Source of the DNA: Paracoccus alkenifer
GTDB lineage: Bacteria; Pseudomonadota; Alphaproteobacteria; Rhodobacterales; Rhodobacteraceae
Direction of reading: 5' to 3'
Length of the DNA stretch: 64,000 bases
Assembly (NCBI RefSeq): GCF_900108405.1
Contig: NZ_FNXG01000003.1
Coordinates: 374,082-438,081 of the forward strand
The notes under the pieces are model-generated. The model was not told the DNA's origin. It worked only from the letters and a program-made list of their open reading frames with translations, and did no database searches. Each line of letters opens with the position of its first letter. Position 1 is the first letter of the stretch. The position numbers were made by a program, and so were the translations under genes. Shown here piece by piece: positions 9,487 to 19,043 of the stretch.

Positions 9487-10410
9487 TCATTCCTGACCGG
9501 CAAAGGCCGTGGCGATTTCGCCTGCCGGGGCGGTCCACACGCCGTCATGGGCCAGCATGTAGCCCAGCGCCTCGCGCAGATATTCCACCCGATAGGGCAT
9601 CCCCGAGACCCAGCTGTGCAGCGGCACGCTCATCACCCGGCCGCCGTATTCGGCGCTTTCGCGATACAGCACGTCAAAGCGGTCCTTGACCTGCTGCACC
9701 CATTCCGGTTCCGAGTGGAAATATTCGCTGGCCACCACCCGGTCGTCGGTCTCATAGGCCAGCGGCATCGCCAGCAGCGGCCCCTGCGCGGTGCGCATTT
9801 CATAGGGCAGGTCGTCGTTGGCCCAGTCGAGACACCAGCGCACGCCGTTGCGGGCCAGCAGCTCGGGGGTGTTGAACCCCTGCGCGCGCCCGGGCGACAG
9901 CCAGCCCTCGACCGCCTGCCCCGAGCCTGCGCGCAGCAGCCGCAGCGCCTGGGCGATGATCGCGTCCTCGTCGGCCTCGGTCAGGCCCGAGTGGTGGACC
10001 TTGCCCATGTCCAGCCCGTGGGCCACCACCTCGTGCCCGCCCTCGACCACCGCCCGCACCACCGCCGGATAGCGCGCGGCAATGCAGCCGTTGATCGCGA
10101 AACTGCCGCGCAGCCCCATGTCGGACAGCAGCCGCAGGATGCGGAACACGCCCAGCCGGTTGCCATAGTCGCGGTTGGTGAAATAACGAAAATCCGGATA
10201 GGGCATCGACAGCGCGCCCGGCGCCTTGAAGGGTTTCGCCGGCATGTCCAGCGGGAAATGCTGCACATGGGTGACGATGGACAGCGCGATGCGCGCGCCG
10301 CCCGGCCAGCGGATCGGCTGGCGCTGGAACATGTCGGACCAATCGTAGCGGTCGTGGTCCATGCCGTAGCGGCGGGCGGGATAATCCAGATAGCTGTCGG
10401 GCATGGGCAT
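9487..10410 (-). CDS. Polysaccharide-deacetylase-fold amide hydrolase (PuuE/allantoinase-like)
   Basis: 307-residue protein of the NodB/carbohydrate esterase 4 fold, closest in layout to PuuE-type allantoinases and related cyclic-imide hydrolases. Visible family features are NRDYGNRLGVFRILRLLSDMG (about 80-100), GHEVVAHGLDMG (metal/active-site strand) and the C-terminal VPLHSWVSGMPYR. These enzymes open ring amides rather than deacetylate sugars, which fits the neighbouring amidase. Its start overlaps the stop of the paralogous gene upstream (ATGA). There is no signal peptide, so it acts in the cytoplasm. Two unlike copies in tandem suggest a heteromer or two successive amide cleavages. Confidence 0.85.
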   Translation of the reverse strand: MPMPDSYLDYPARRYGMDHDRYDWSDMFQRQPIRWPGGARIALSIVTHVQHFPLDMPAKPFKAPGALSMPYPDFRYFTNRDYGNRLGVFRILRLLSDMGLRGSFAINGCIAARYPAVVRAVVEGGHEVVAHGLDMGKVHHSGLTEADEDAIIAQALRLLRAGSGQAVEGWLSPGRAQGFNTPELLARNGVRWCLDWANDDLPYEMRTAQGPLLAMPLAYETDDRVVASEYFHSEPEWVQQVKDRFDVLYRESAEYGGRVMSVPLHSWVSGMPYRVEYLREALGYMLAHDGVWTAPAGEIATAFAGQE

Positions 10411-11348
10411 CAGCGCGCCCCCCCTGCATGTGCGGCCGCGGCGGCGGTCATCGCGTCATAGGCGCCGCTGGCGTGATAGGCGGCGGCGATCTCGCGCCCC
10501 GTCGCCTGCCAGACACCGTCATGGCCGGCGATATAGGCGATGGCCTCGGCAAAGGCGTCGATCCGATGCGGCTGGCCGACCAGATAGGGATGCAACGGGA
10601 TGCACATCACCATGCCGCTGTCGTCCGATTCCCGGTAAAGCTGGTCGAACTGGCGGCGAATGATTTCGCCGTAATGGCGGGGCGTCACCTTGTGGCTGTT
10701 ATAGACGATCACGTCGTTCATTTCCAGCGAGTAGGGCATCGAGATCAGCCGCCCCGACGCCACCTTGACCGGCATCGGCTGGTCGTCGTGGAACATGTCG
10801 CAAGTATACTGGATGCCGGCTTCGGCCAGAATATCCATGGTCCACAGGTTGTTGGACAGCGCCGGCGACAGCCAGCCCGCCAGCTCTTGCCCGGTATGGT
10901 TGCGGACCGTGTCGAAGGCGTCGCGGATGATCTCGCGCTCTTGCTCGATGGTCATGTTATAGACATAGCGGGTGTTGTAGATGCCGTGGGAAAAGAACTC
11001 CCACCCCCGGTCGGCGCAGGCGCGGATGATTTCGGGGTGGTGGTCGCACAGCGCCACGTTCAGCGAGACCGAGCCGCGAAATCCCGCCCGGTCCATCGCC
11101 GCCATCATCCGCTGCCAGCCGGCGCGGTTGCCGTAATCGCGGTGCGAATATTGCAGCACATCCGGGTTGGGCCGCCCCCAGGGGGTGCGGGTCGGATTGT
11201 CGGGCGGGTCGTATTCGTAGAACTCGATGTTCGGGGCGATCCACACCGCCAGCTTCTTGCCGCCGGGCCAGGTGATTTTCGGCCGCCCCGGCCAGGGCAG
11301 ATAGTCGTAAAGCCCCAGATCGGCCTGCATTTCCGGCTGGCCGGTCAT
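10410..11348 (-). CDS. Polysaccharide-deacetylase-fold amide hydrolase (PuuE-like), first copy
   Basis: 312-residue cytoplasmic member of the NodB-like/PuuE family. Features include the KITWPGGKKLAVWIAPNIEFY start, SHRDYGNRAGWQRMMAAMD (about 80-98), GWEFFSHGIYNTRY (active-site strand, as in PuuE GWE..SHG) and a C-terminal IPLHPYLVGQPHR. The start at 11348, one base after the amidase stop, is preferred; an in-frame ATG at 11378 would overlap the amidase. It is paralogous to, but clearly diverged from, the next gene. Expected reaction: hydrolytic opening of a cyclic amide or ureide, for example a hydantoin or allantoin analog. The substrate is not determinable from sequence. Confidence 0.85.
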   Translation of the reverse strand: MTGQPEMQADLGLYDYLPWPGRPKITWPGGKKLAVWIAPNIEFYEYDPPDNPTRTPWGRPNPDVLQYSHRDYGNRAGWQRMMAAMDRAGFRGSVSLNVALCDHHPEIIRACADRGWEFFSHGIYNTRYVYNMTIEQEREIIRDAFDTVRNHTGQELAGWLSPALSNNLWTMDILAEAGIQYTCDMFHDDQPMPVKVASGRLISMPYSLEMNDVIVYNSHKVTPRHYGEIIRRQFDQLYRESDDSGMVMCIPLHPYLVGQPHRIDAFAEAIAYIAGHDGVWQATGREIAAAYHASGAYDAMTAAAAAHAGGAR

Positions 11349-11349
11349 C

Positions 11350-12027
11350 TCAGCAATCCCCGGGCTGAAAGGATTCATACCATTCGATGGCCTCGGCCAC
11401 GGGGATCACATCGCCGTATTTCACCGAAATATCGTAGAGATTGGCGAAATGCGGGCTTTCATGCTTGTCGGCCACGCATTCCTCGGGGACGATCACCCGA
11501 TACCCGCGCGAGATCGCATCGACCACCGTCGCGCGCACACACCCCGAGGTGGATCCCCCCGTCAGCACCACAGTATCGCATTGATGCCAGACCATCAGCG
11601 ATTGCAGGTTGGTTTCATGAAACGCCGAGGCCATGCGCTTGTTGATGACGATGTCCTTGACGCGATCGACATCCAGCCGGGGGTCCAGTTCCGCCCGGCG
11701 CGAACCCACCTTGATGTTCTGTAGCGAATCGGGGGTGTCGGTGCGGGTGCCCCAGACCCCGCAATCCTCGCCCGATTCCATATAGGCGACATAAGTCCAG
11801 GTGATCGGCAGCCCCTTGGCGCGGGCCAGGGTGGACAGGTGGTTGACGTGATCCACCTGCCGGGGGTCGGTTTCATACGCCGTCGCGAATTCGCCGACGC
11901 CGGTATAGGAAAGTTGCAGGTCGATATGGATCAGCATGGGCTTGCGACCAAAGCCAAAGCGGCGCCGGGTCGGGTTGGCCTTGGCATGTTCGTAAAGCTG
12001 GCGGGCGGTCAGCGATGACGTTTCCAT
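11350..12027 (-). CDS. Isochorismatase-fold amidohydrolase (N-carbamoylsarcosine amidase-like)
   Basis: 225-residue cysteine hydrolase with the Asp-Lys-Cys catalytic set visible: Asp36 in HIDLQLSY, Lys130 in VINKRMASAF and Cys163 in TGGSTSGCVRAT. VINKRMASAFHETNL and the STSGCVRATVVDA nucleophile loop resemble N-carbamoylsarcosine amidase and related ureidoacid amidases more than isochorismatase or nicotinamidase. The ATG at 12027 has GGAGA upstream; upstream in-frame sequence is not conserved. It is the first gene of the long minus-strand operon and faces a divergent SnoaL-like gene. Likely reaction: release of carbamate/ammonia from an N-carbamoyl compound produced by the PuuE-like enzymes. 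The exact substrate is inferred. Confidence 0.87.
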   Translation of the reverse strand: METSSLTARQLYEHAKANPTRRRFGFGRKPMLIHIDLQLSYTGVGEFATAYETDPRQVDHVNHLSTLARAKGLPITWTYVAYMESGEDCGVWGTRTDTPDSLQNIKVGSRRAELDPRLDVDRVKDIVINKRMASAFHETNLQSLMVWHQCDTVVLTGGSTSGCVRATVVDAISRGYRVIVPEECVADKHESPHFANLYDISVKYGDVIPVAEAIEWYESFQPGDC

Positions 12028-12103
12028 GTGATCTCCTCTGCTTGCGCGCCGTGTGCGGGCGCGACCCGGTGGGGTCCGCGACCCGCATGGGCGCCTATGC
12101 TGC

Positions 12104-12133
12104 ATATTGTTATTCCTTTAAGTCATTTGTAAA
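12104..12133 (-). promoter_or_regulatory. Candidate promoter of the amide-catabolic operon
   Basis: The 163-base divergent gap is locally AT-rich between about 12100 and 12140, unlike its surroundings. On the minus strand TTTACA (12133-12128) and CAATAT (12109-12104) are 18 bases apart, a plausible -35/-10 pair reading toward the amidase gene. Related short stretches ACTTTAC and ACTTAAA lie close together and might be operator half-sites. This is weak, pattern-based evidence. Confidence 0.35.
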
Positions 12134-12190
12134 GTATCTTTTGCGCAGCGGCGAGGTCCGGGACGCACACGCAACCTGAAGGATAGTCAG

Positions 12191-12592
12191 ATGACGCAAC
12201 CCACCGATGCCGTCGCGATCTGCGAGGCTTTTCTGATCGCGATGGAAAAACGCGACCTTGATCTGGCGCGCAGCTTTGTCGCCGCCGATGCGCTTGAGAT
12301 GGTGTTTCCCGGCGGGGCCCGATTCGACAGCATCGACGCGATGGTCGCCGGCGCCGCCACCCGCTATCGCTTTGTCGGCAAGCATTTCGACCGCCGCGAC
12401 AGCTGGACCACCCCCGAGGGCGAGAGCGTGCTGATCGCCGGCCGGCTGTATGGCGAATGGCTGGACGGCTCGACCTTCGAGGACATCCGCTTTGTCGACC
12501 TGTTCGACCTGCGCGACGGCAAGATCTGGCGCCAGCATGTCTGGAACGACATGGGCGAATACAAGCTCAAGGCGCTGTCCGCGCAGGGGTGA
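12191..12592 (+). CDS. SnoaL-like / NTF2-fold small protein
   Basis: 133-residue protein of the cone-shaped NTF2-like fold. The N-terminal helix AICEAFLIAMEKRDLDLARSF and the AADALEMVFPGG strand, followed by an aromatic-rich beta sheet ending in DLRDGKIWRQHVWNDMGEY, match SnoaL-like proteins. Members act as isomerases, dehydratases, or binding partners; no catalytic residue can be assigned. AAGGA lies upstream of the ATG. It is divergent from the amidase operon and shares its promoter region, so a role in the same pathway is plausible. It is convergent with dnaE2, with 33 bases between stops. Confidence 0.75.
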   Translation: MTQPTDAVAICEAFLIAMEKRDLDLARSFVAADALEMVFPGGARFDSIDAMVAGAATRYRFVGKHFDRRDSWTTPEGESVLIAGRLYGEWLDGSTFEDIRFVDLFDLRDGKIWRQHVWNDMGEYKLKALSAQG

Positions 12593-12625
12593 TCCGCAGC
12601 CCCCGGGGCTGGCGGCCAGGATATG

Positions 12626-15600
12626 TCAGCGGAAATCCCGGGTCGGGACGCGGATCGAATCTGGGGGGCGGCAGGGCAGTGTCTCGGGCAGCCTGGTTTC
12701 CCTTGTGGCGGACAGGGTGCCGTGTTCGCCGACGCTGGCAAGCTCGGGTGAAAGATCGGTGATGCGCTGGGCGACCAGATGCACCACCCCGTCCGCGCTC
12801 TGGATGCGGCCGGCGACGGCGATCATGCCGGCAGACAGGATGACGCGGCGGTATCGCTCGAACAGCTTCGGCAAGACCACCACGTTGGCGATGCCGGTCT
12901 CGTCCTCAAGCGTGATGAACATCACCCCCTTGGCCGAGCCGGGGCGCTGGCGGACAAGGATGATCCCGGCCGCCTCGACCCGGCGGCGGTTGTCCGCGCC
13001 CATGGCCGCGGCGCAGGTGACGATGCGGCGGCGAGCCAGATCGGCGCGCAGAAACGACACGGGATGGCGGCGCAGGCTCAGGCCGGTGTGGCGGTAATCG
13101 GACACCACCTCGCGCCCCGCGGGCATCGGACGCAGGGTCGCGGGCGGCTCTGCCATCTCGGGCAGCATCGCGCCCTCGTGCCGGGCGGCGGCGGCGGCGA
13201 ACAGCGGCAGTTCCTGATGGCGCAGGCCGCGGATCGCCCATAGCGCCTCGCGCCGGGCAAGGCCGAGGGCGGGGCGAAAGGCGTCGGCCTCGGCCAGGGC
13301 GGTCAGGGCCGTGACGGGCACGCCTGCCCGGCGCAGCAGCTCGTCCACCGAGGCGAAGGGCCGGTCCCCCCGCTGGCGCGCGATGGCTTTGCCATGGGCC
13401 TTGGACAGCCCCCGGACCATGCGCAGCCCCAGCCGCACGGCAAACCCCGTCCCCGCCGGTTCCAGCGTGCAGTCCCAGTCGCTGGCATTGACGCAGACCG
13501 GGCGGATTTCCACCCCGTGTTCGCGGGCGTCGCGGACGATCTGCGCGGGGGCATAGAACCCCATCGGCTGGCTGTTCAGCAGCGCCGCGCAGAACACATC
13601 CGGGTGGCGGCATTTCAGCCAGGCCGAGGCATAGGCCAGCAGCGCAAAGCTGGCGGCATGGCTTTCGGGAAACCCGTAAGAGCCGAAGCCTTCGAGCTGC
13701 CGAAAGATGCGTTCGGCGAAATCCGCCGGGTAGCCGCGCGCGACCATCCCGGCGACCAGCCTGTCGCGGAAATGCGCAATCCCGCCCGCGGATTTAAAGG
13801 TCGCCATGGATTTGCGCAGCAGGTCGGCCTGACCGGGGGTAAAGCCCGCACATTCGATGGCGACGCGCATCGCCTGTTCCTGGAACAGCGGCACGCCATA
13901 GGTCTTGCCCAGCACCTTTTCCAGTTCCGGCATGGGGTAGACGACCGCTTCCTGCCCGTTGCGGCGGCGCAGATAGGGATGCACCATGTCGCCCTGGATC
14001 GGACCGGGGCGGACGATGGCCACCTGGATCACAAGATCGTAATATTCGCGGGGCCGCAGCCGCGGCAGCATCGTCATCTGCGCCCGGCTTTCGATCTGAA
14101 AGGTGCCCAGCGTGTCGGCCTTGCAGATCATGTCATAGGTCGGCCCGTCGTCCTGCGGGATCGTCGCCAGATCCAGCCGCAGCCCCTTGTGGTCGGCCAA
14201 GAGCTTCAGCCCCCGTTTCAGGCAGCTGAGCATCCCCAGCGCCAGCACGTCCACCTTCATGAAGCGCAGGGCGTCGATGTCGTCCTTGTCCCATTCGATG
14301 ATCTGGCGGTCCGCCATCGCCGCCGGCTCGATCGGGACCAGATCGTCCAGCCGGTCACGGGTCAGCACAAAGCCGCCGGGGTGCTGCGACAGATGCCGGG
14401 GCGCGCCGCGCAGCTGGGCGGCCAGTTCCAGCGTCAGCCGCAGCCGGCGGTCGTGGGCGTTGAGGTTCAGTTCCGCCAGTTCGCGCGCGCCGATGCCGTC
14501 GTTCCAGCGCCCCAGCTGGCTGGACAGCGTCGCGATCAGATCCTCGGGCAGGCCCATCGCCTTGCCCACGTCGCGCAGCGCGCCTTTCGAGCGGTAGCGG
14601 ATCACCGTGGCGGTCAGCGCGGCGCGGTCGCGGCCATAGTGATCAAAGACCCACTGGATCACCTCTTCGCGGCGCTCATGCTCGAAATCCACGTCGATGT
14701 CGGGCGGCTCGCGGCGTTCCTCGCTGACGAAACGCTCGAACAGCAGGTCGATGTGGCCGGGGTCGATCGAGGTGATGCCCAGCACATAGCAGACCGCGCT
14801 GTTCGCCGCCGAGCCGCGGCCCTGACACAGGATACCCTGCGCGCGGGCATGGCGCACGATGCTGTCCACCGTCAGGAAATACGGCGCATAGTCCAGCCTG
14901 CCGATCAGCGCCAGCTCATGGCGCAGCGTGGCCGCCACCTTGTCGGGAATGCCGGCGGGATAGCGCCCGGCGGCGCCCTGCCAGGTCAGATGCTCAAGCG
15001 TTTCCTGCGGGGTCAGCGCGGGGTCGTCGCGTTCTTCGGGGTATTGATAGCGCAGCTCGTCAAGGCTGAACCGGCAGCGGTCGGCGATTTCCAGCGTGCG
15101 GGCCAGCGCCTCGGGCCAGCGCGCCAGCAGGCGGTGCATCTCGGCCGGGGGTTTCAGATGGCGGTCGGCGTGGCGTTCGCGGCGCAGCCCCAGCGCGTCG
15201 ATGGTGGTGTTGTGGCGAATGGCGGTGACCACGTCCTGCAACTGCCGCCGCCCGGGGTCGTGAAACAGCACGTCGTTGGTGGCGACCGTGGCCACGCGGA
15301 ACCGCTGCGCCAGCTGCGACAGTTCCCACAGTCGCAGCTGGTCGTTCGGCCGCCGCCGCAGGGTCAGCGCCAGATAGGCGCGGTCGCCGAACACCTCGCG
15401 CAGGCGGCGCAGCCGCAGGGCGCAGGCGTCGTCGGCCAGATCGGGGACCAGCACCGCCAGCAGCCCCTGCGCACTGGCGGCCAGATCCGGCCATTCCAGA
15501 TGGCAGCCGCCCTTGCCCGCCCGCGATTTACCCAGCGACAGCAGCCGGCACAGCCGCGACCAGGCCGGGCGGTCGGTGGGATAGACCAGCACCGACATGC

Positions 15601-15820
15601 CGCAGGCCAGGTCCAGCCGGCAACCGACCACCAGCCGCACCCCGGTTTCCCGTGCCGCCTCATGCGCGCGGACGATCCCGGCAAGCGTATTGCGATCCGC
15701 GACCGCCAGCGCCTCGATCCCCATCGCGGCGGCGGTGGCGAACAGCTCGGCCGCCGACGAGGCTCCGCGCAGGAACGAAAAATGCGAGGTCACCTGCAAT
15801 TCGGCATAGCGCAGGGTCAT
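12626..15820 (-). CDS. dnaE2: Error-prone DNA polymerase DnaE2 (ImuC)
   Basis: 1064-residue C-family polymerase of the DnaE2/ImuC type. It has an N-terminal PHP domain ([20 protein letters not shown]), the catalytic palm carrying [19 protein letters not shown], and a C-terminal OB-fold region ([17 protein letters not shown]). It is shorter than replicative DnaE (about 1160 residues) and lacks that protein's C-terminal tail, as usual for DnaE2. It performs translesion synthesis and damage-induced mutagenesis with ImuA and ImuB. It lies 76 bases after imuB on the same strand and is presumably under the LexA box at 18129. Confidence 0.95.
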   Translation of the reverse strand: MTLRYAELQVTSHFSFLRGASSAAELFATAAAMGIEALAVADRNTLAGIVRAHEAARETGVRLVVGCRLDLACGMSVLVYPTDRPAWSRLCRLLSLGKSRAGKGGCHLEWPDLAASAQGLLAVLVPDLADDACALRLRRLREVFGDRAYLALTLRRRPNDQLRLWELSQLAQRFRVATVATNDVLFHDPGRRQLQDVVTAIRHNTTIDALGLRRERHADRHLKPPAEMHRLLARWPEALARTLEIADRCRFSLDELRYQYPEERDDPALTPQETLEHLTWQGAAGRYPAGIPDKVAATLRHELALIGRLDYAPYFLTVDSIVRHARAQGILCQGRGSAANSAVCYVLGITSIDPGHIDLLFERFVSEERREPPDIDVDFEHERREEVIQWVFDHYGRDRAALTATVIRYRSKGALRDVGKAMGLPEDLIATLSSQLGRWNDGIGARELAELNLNAHDRRLRLTLELAAQLRGAPRHLSQHPGGFVLTRDRLDDLVPIEPAAMADRQIIEWDKDDIDALRFMKVDVLALGMLSCLKRGLKLLADHKGLRLDLATIPQDDGPTYDMICKADTLGTFQIESRAQMTMLPRLRPREYYDLVIQVAIVRPGPIQGDMVHPYLRRRNGQEAVVYPMPELEKVLGKTYGVPLFQEQAMRVAIECAGFTPGQADLLRKSMATFKSAGGIAHFRDRLVAGMVARGYPADFAERIFRQLEGFGSYGFPESHAASFALLAYASAWLKCRHPDVFCAALLNSQPMGFYAPAQIVRDAREHGVEIRPVCVNASDWDCTLEPAGTGFAVRLGLRMVRGLSKAHGKAIARQRGDRPFASVDELLRRAGVPVTALTALAEADAFRPALGLARREALWAIRGLRHQELPLFAAAAARHEGAMLPEMAEPPATLRPMPAGREVVSDYRHTGLSLRRHPVSFLRADLARRRIVTCAAAMGADNRRRVEAAGIILVRQRPGSAKGVMFITLEDETGIANVVVLPKLFERYRRVILSAGMIAVAGRIQSADGVVHLVAQRITDLSPELASVGEHGTLSATRETRLPETLPCRPPDSIRVPTRDFR

Positions 15821-15896
15821 GGGCGCCCCCCGTAGGGTGCGTGTTCACACGCACCGTTCCCGCGACCATGCCCGCGATCCTGTCCGGCGCACCGAT

Positions 15897-17420
15897 TCAT
15901 CCGAACACCCCGTGCAGGAACCAGCGGTGCGAGCCGGTGGCCGCATCCTCGCCGTCGCCGGCGCGAAAGATCCAGAACCGCGCGCCAGAGTCGTCCTCGA
16001 CGCGGAAATAATCGCGCACCGCGGCCAGTTCGGCGTCGCGTTTCCACCACTCGCCAAAGATGCGCTCGGGGCCGTCGGCGCGGCGCACCAGATGGCGGGC
16101 GCCGCGCCAGCGAAACCAGTGCGGCGGATGATCGGGCAGCAGCGCCATGGTCTCGATCGGGTCGGGATGCGTCAGCAGGCGCGCGGGCCGGGGCCAGTGG
16201 CCGGGCCAGCCGGCGCCGCAGTCCCCGGCCAGAGGCGGGATGCGGCGCACGGATCTTTCCGGCACATCGCTGGCGACCGGCGCGAAACGATAGACCGCCC
16301 CCGCCCCGACCCGGTTGGACAGCCGGTCGATCAGTCCCGACAGATCCGGCTCGGCCTGTTCGACCAGCGCGCTGGCCGATTGCCGTTCGGCCAGGGGCTG
16401 GGCCAGGATCGCCGCCAGCGACATGATCTCGATCCCCGGCCCGGGATCGATGGTCTCGATCCGGTCGCAAAGCAGCCGGGCCAGCCGACGAGGGTCGCGC
16501 ACCGGGCGGGCAAGCCCCACGCGGACAGGCTGCACGGTGCCGTCGATCCGGTGGCACAGCAGGTCAAGGCGACGCGCGCCCAGCCCACGTTCGGCAAGCA
16601 GGGCGCAAAGGGCATCGACCAGCCGGGCGATATGGCGCGCGATGGTTTCAGCGGCGGCGATCGGTTCGGCAAAGCTGCACCGGGCCTCGATCGGATCAGA
16701 GGCACGCAGGGGAATGATGGGCTCGACCGCCCGCCCCAGCGCCTGATCCAGCCTGCGGCAGGGTTCCGGGCCGAAACGGCGGGTCAGCGGCGCGCGGGGC
16801 TGGCCGACAAGATCGCCGATACAGGCAAGGCCCAGATCATGCAGCCCGTCGCAAAGCGCCGGCGGCAGCCGCAGGGCCTGCACCGGCAGCGGCGCAAGCA
16901 TCGCCCCCGCGGTGCCGGGGGCGGCGACCAGCACCGGATCGGCCCGATAGCGCGCCAGCGCATGGGCCGCGCCCCAGCTGTCGGCGATGGCGGCCCGGGC
17001 GGTCACGCCGGCAAGGGCCAGCCGCCCGACCAGCGCGTCCAGCATCGGGGCCTCTCCGCCGTGCAGGTGATCGGCGCCGGTGGAATCGATCACGATCCCG
17101 TCGGGCGCATCGACCGCCACCACCGGCGCGATCCGCTGCATCAGCCACAGCGCCAGACGTTCCAGCCCCCTGGCATCGGCCCGCGGGTCGGCCGGCACGA
17201 CGGCCAGCCCCGGCACCAGCGCCTGCGCCTTGGCCAGCGCCATTCCGGCCCGCAGCCCCAGCGCCTGCGCGCGCCCGTCCACCGCCATCACCACCCGGCG
17301 GCTGCCGTCCCGGCCCGCAATGACCAGCGGCGCCTCAGCCGGGGGCGCGGCGCCGTCCGCCTGCCGCCGCAGCCGGTCCACCGGCCATGTCGGCAGGAAG
17401 ACCGAGATGACCCGTGCCAT
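15897..17420 (-). CDS. imuB: Y-family polymerase-like protein ImuB
   Basis: 507-residue ImuB. It has a Y-family-like fold beginning VISVFLPTWPVDRLRRQ, then VIAGRDGSRRVVMAVDGRAQALGLRAGM and DGIVIDSTGADHLHGGE. The carboxylates that normally coordinate metal in active Y-family polymerases are not all evident (the first strand has LPTWPVD rather than the usual D-x-D/NSF pattern), matching ImuB's known adaptor role linking DnaE2 to the beta clamp. The start at 17420 lies inside the imuA reading frame, giving an 86-base overlap. It belongs to the imuA-imuB-dnaE2 cassette. Confidence 0.93.
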   Translation of the reverse strand: MARVISVFLPTWPVDRLRRQADGAAPPAEAPLVIAGRDGSRRVVMAVDGRAQALGLRAGMALAKAQALVPGLAVVPADPRADARGLERLALWLMQRIAPVVAVDAPDGIVIDSTGADHLHGGEAPMLDALVGRLALAGVTARAAIADSWGAAHALARYRADPVLVAAPGTAGAMLAPLPVQALRLPPALCDGLHDLGLACIGDLVGQPRAPLTRRFGPEPCRRLDQALGRAVEPIIPLRASDPIEARCSFAEPIAAAETIARHIARLVDALCALLAERGLGARRLDLLCHRIDGTVQPVRVGLARPVRDPRRLARLLCDRIETIDPGPGIEIMSLAAILAQPLAERQSASALVEQAEPDLSGLIDRLSNRVGAGAVYRFAPVASDVPERSVRRIPPLAGDCGAGWPGHWPRPARLLTHPDPIETMALLPDHPPHWFRWRGARHLVRRADGPERIFGEWWKRDAELAAVRDYFRVEDDSGARFWIFRAGDGEDAATGSHRWFLHGVFG

Positions 17421-18081
17421 CACATGCCTCCAGTTCGATTTCAAAGCCTTCGCCGGCGCGGGCGCGGACCAGCTCGATCCGCCAGCGCGCACGGCCCACG
17501 CCGGGCACCGGCAGCGGGGCCGAGGGCAGCGCCGAAACCCGCCAGCGCGTCATCGCCGCCGTCGGCTGCCCGAAATCGCCATCCGCACCCGGTCCCCATC
17601 GCCGCAGCGCAAGACACAGCGTGCCGCTTTCCCGCGCGGCCAGATGCAGCCGGCGCGAGGCCACCATCGGCAGCCGGGCGATATCGCCGATCACCGCGCC
17701 AAGCCCGCCGTGGCGCAGCCCTTCCTCCATGCAGGCCAGCACCGCCCTGTCGTCCCCGGCCTCGACATGGATCACCCGGTCGGGCGGCAGGCCGGATTGT
17801 TCCAGCCCCGGCGCGAACAGATCCTGCCGCGCCACGCACCACAGCACCCCGCCCCGCGTGCGCGCGGCAATCCCTGCCACAAAGCCGGTGGCCGCCGCAC
17901 CGTCCCCCTGCCCCGCGACCTCGTGCAGACACCCCAGCGCCAGCCCGCCGCCGGGCAGGCTGCGGTCAAAGGGCGCGATCCCGAAAGGCAGCACCTGGGG
18001 CCGTGCCGCATCCCCGGCCTCGATCCGCGCGATGCGGGCACGAAGCGCCACGAGGGCGGGGCTGAGAGGTCGGCTGGACAT
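17335..18081 (-). CDS. imuA: ImuA (RecA-like, SOS mutagenesis cassette)
   Basis: 248-residue RecA/SulA-related protein typical of alphaproteobacterial imuA. It shows LPFGIAPFDRSLPGGGLALGCLHEVAG near residues 33-60, where RecA has its nucleotide-binding loop, and LGAVIGDIARLPMVASRRLHLAARESGTLCLALR in the core. It is required with ImuB for DnaE2-dependent mutagenesis in bacteria where tested. The start at 18081 is preferred to an upstream ATG at 18150, because the LexA box at 18129-18143 would otherwise lie inside the coding sequence. It is first in the cassette and overlaps imuB by 86 bases. Confidence 0.9.
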   Translation of the reverse strand: MSSRPLSPALVALRARIARIEAGDAARPQVLPFGIAPFDRSLPGGGLALGCLHEVAGQGDGAAATGFVAGIAARTRGGVLWCVARQDLFAPGLEQSGLPPDRVIHVEAGDDRAVLACMEEGLRHGGLGAVIGDIARLPMVASRRLHLAARESGTLCLALRRWGPGADGDFGQPTAAMTRWRVSALPSAPLPVPGVGRARWRIELVRARAGEGFEIELEACDGTGHLGLPADMAGGPAAAAGGRRRAPG

Positions 18082-18128
18082 GCGAGAATGGCGCCTTCTG
18101 ATCTTGCATCGACTGATTCCGCCAGTTA

Positions 18129-18143
18129 GTTCCCTGTTTGTTC
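18129..18143 (-). promoter_or_regulatory. LexA (SOS) box upstream of imuA
   Basis: GTTC-CCTGTTT-GTTC on the plus strand is an exact GTTC-N7-GTTC direct repeat, the LexA operator form described for alphaproteobacteria. It ends 48 bases before the imuA start. It predicts DNA-damage induction of imuA-imuB-dnaE2. Confidence 0.85.
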
Positions 18144-18258
18144 CTATCAAGGGAGAGAGTCAATCTGCCGCTCGGCTGATGTGATCGCGTGATCCAGATG
18201 GTTGCCGCAGCCGGCGGCCGGGCGCATCGCCGCCGCCATCCCCGGCCCTCGGGACCGA

Positions 18259-18279
18259 GGATCGGGGATCGGGGATCGT
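18259..18279. repeat. Three tandem copies of a 7-base unit
   Basis: GGATCGG, GGATCGG and GGATCGT follow each other directly in the 282-base gap between imuA and the TetR gene. It is short and may be chance in GC-rich DNA. Apart from this and the LexA box no gene is seen in the gap. Confidence 0.5.
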
Positions 18280-18363
18280 GGACCGGCAGCGCCGGCCAGC
18301 GCGACCTTGGACATGATCAGGGAAAACCCGCACCGGCGCCGGGCCGGTCCTGAGTCCCGCGCC

Positions 18364-18963
18364 TCAGCGGACCGCCCTGATTCCTTCAAGAATCAGGGTC
18401 GTGGCCACATCGGCGTAATCCTCGCGCGAGATGCGGCCGCCATCCTTGAACCACATATACATCCAGTTCATCATCCCGAAAAGCGACATGGTGACCGGGG
18501 TCAGCAGCGGGCGGCTCTTGTCGTTCAGGTCGGGATTGATCTGGTCCAGCACCACCGAAAAGCGCCGCACGATCTGGCGTTCCAGCGTCAGGATTTCAGC
18601 CTTTCGATCATCCGAAAGGGCCGAGGTGGCATTAAGCTGGACCTTGTGCTGATTATCGGCACCCCGATAGTTTTCCAGCACGGCGCCGACCAGCCGGCGC
18701 AGCCGCTGATCGGGGGGCAGGGCCGGATCATCGGCCGCTTCCACGGCTGAATCCAGCTCTTGCAGGTGGGTCAGGATGATCGCAAAGATCAGCGCGTCCT
18801 TGCTGGGGTAGTAGTGATAAAGCAGCGCTTTCGAAACCCCCGCATGGGCTGCGATCTGCGACATGGACGCCTTGTCCATGCCCTGCTCGGCAAAAACCTG
18901 GGCAGCGTTGTCCAGAATGCCGCGACTTTTTTCCTCGAAATCCTGTGCCCGTGTCCGAGCCAT
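18364..18963 (-). CDS. paaR: TetR-family regulator of phenylacetate catabolism (PaaR-like)
   Basis: 199-residue TetR regulator. The N-terminal helix-turn-helix reads ASMSQIAAHAGVSKALLYHYYPSKDALI (residues about 32-59). The C-terminal ligand domain contains VQLNATSALSDDRKAEILTLERQIVRRFS, seen in PaaR-type regulators. The start at 18963 is chosen over upstream in-frame codons because TetR proteins begin at ARTRAQDFEEK. PaaR repressors are known to be released by phenylacetyl-CoA. It is immediately downstream of paaK, separated by a hairpin. Two shared palindromic operators at 21700 and 38117 are candidate binding sites. The symbol rests on context plus family. Confidence 0.82.
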   Translation of the reverse strand: MARTRAQDFEEKSRGILDNAAQVFAEQGMDKASMSQIAAHAGVSKALLYHYYPSKDALIFAIILTHLQELDSAVEAADDPALPPDQRLRRLVGAVLENYRGADNQHKVQLNATSALSDDRKAEILTLERQIVRRFSVVLDQINPDLNDKSRPLLTPVTMSLFGMMNWMYMWFKDGGRISREDYADVATTLILEGIRAVR

Positions 18964-19043
18964 GACCGTCACTTTCCTGAGTGCAGGGCGCGCGCCACTC
19001 CTGCGAGACCCGGAGAAAGCACGGCTTTTTCCGCTTCTAGCGG

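Noticed and set aside
12191..12592. SnoaL-like gene as part of the SOS cassette
   Set aside because: It is on the opposite strand, convergent with dnaE2, and shares its upstream region with the amide-catabolic operon instead.
18259..18279. Triple GGATCGG repeat considered as a CRISPR or variable-number repeat
   Set aside because: Only three 7-base units without spacers; too short for either.
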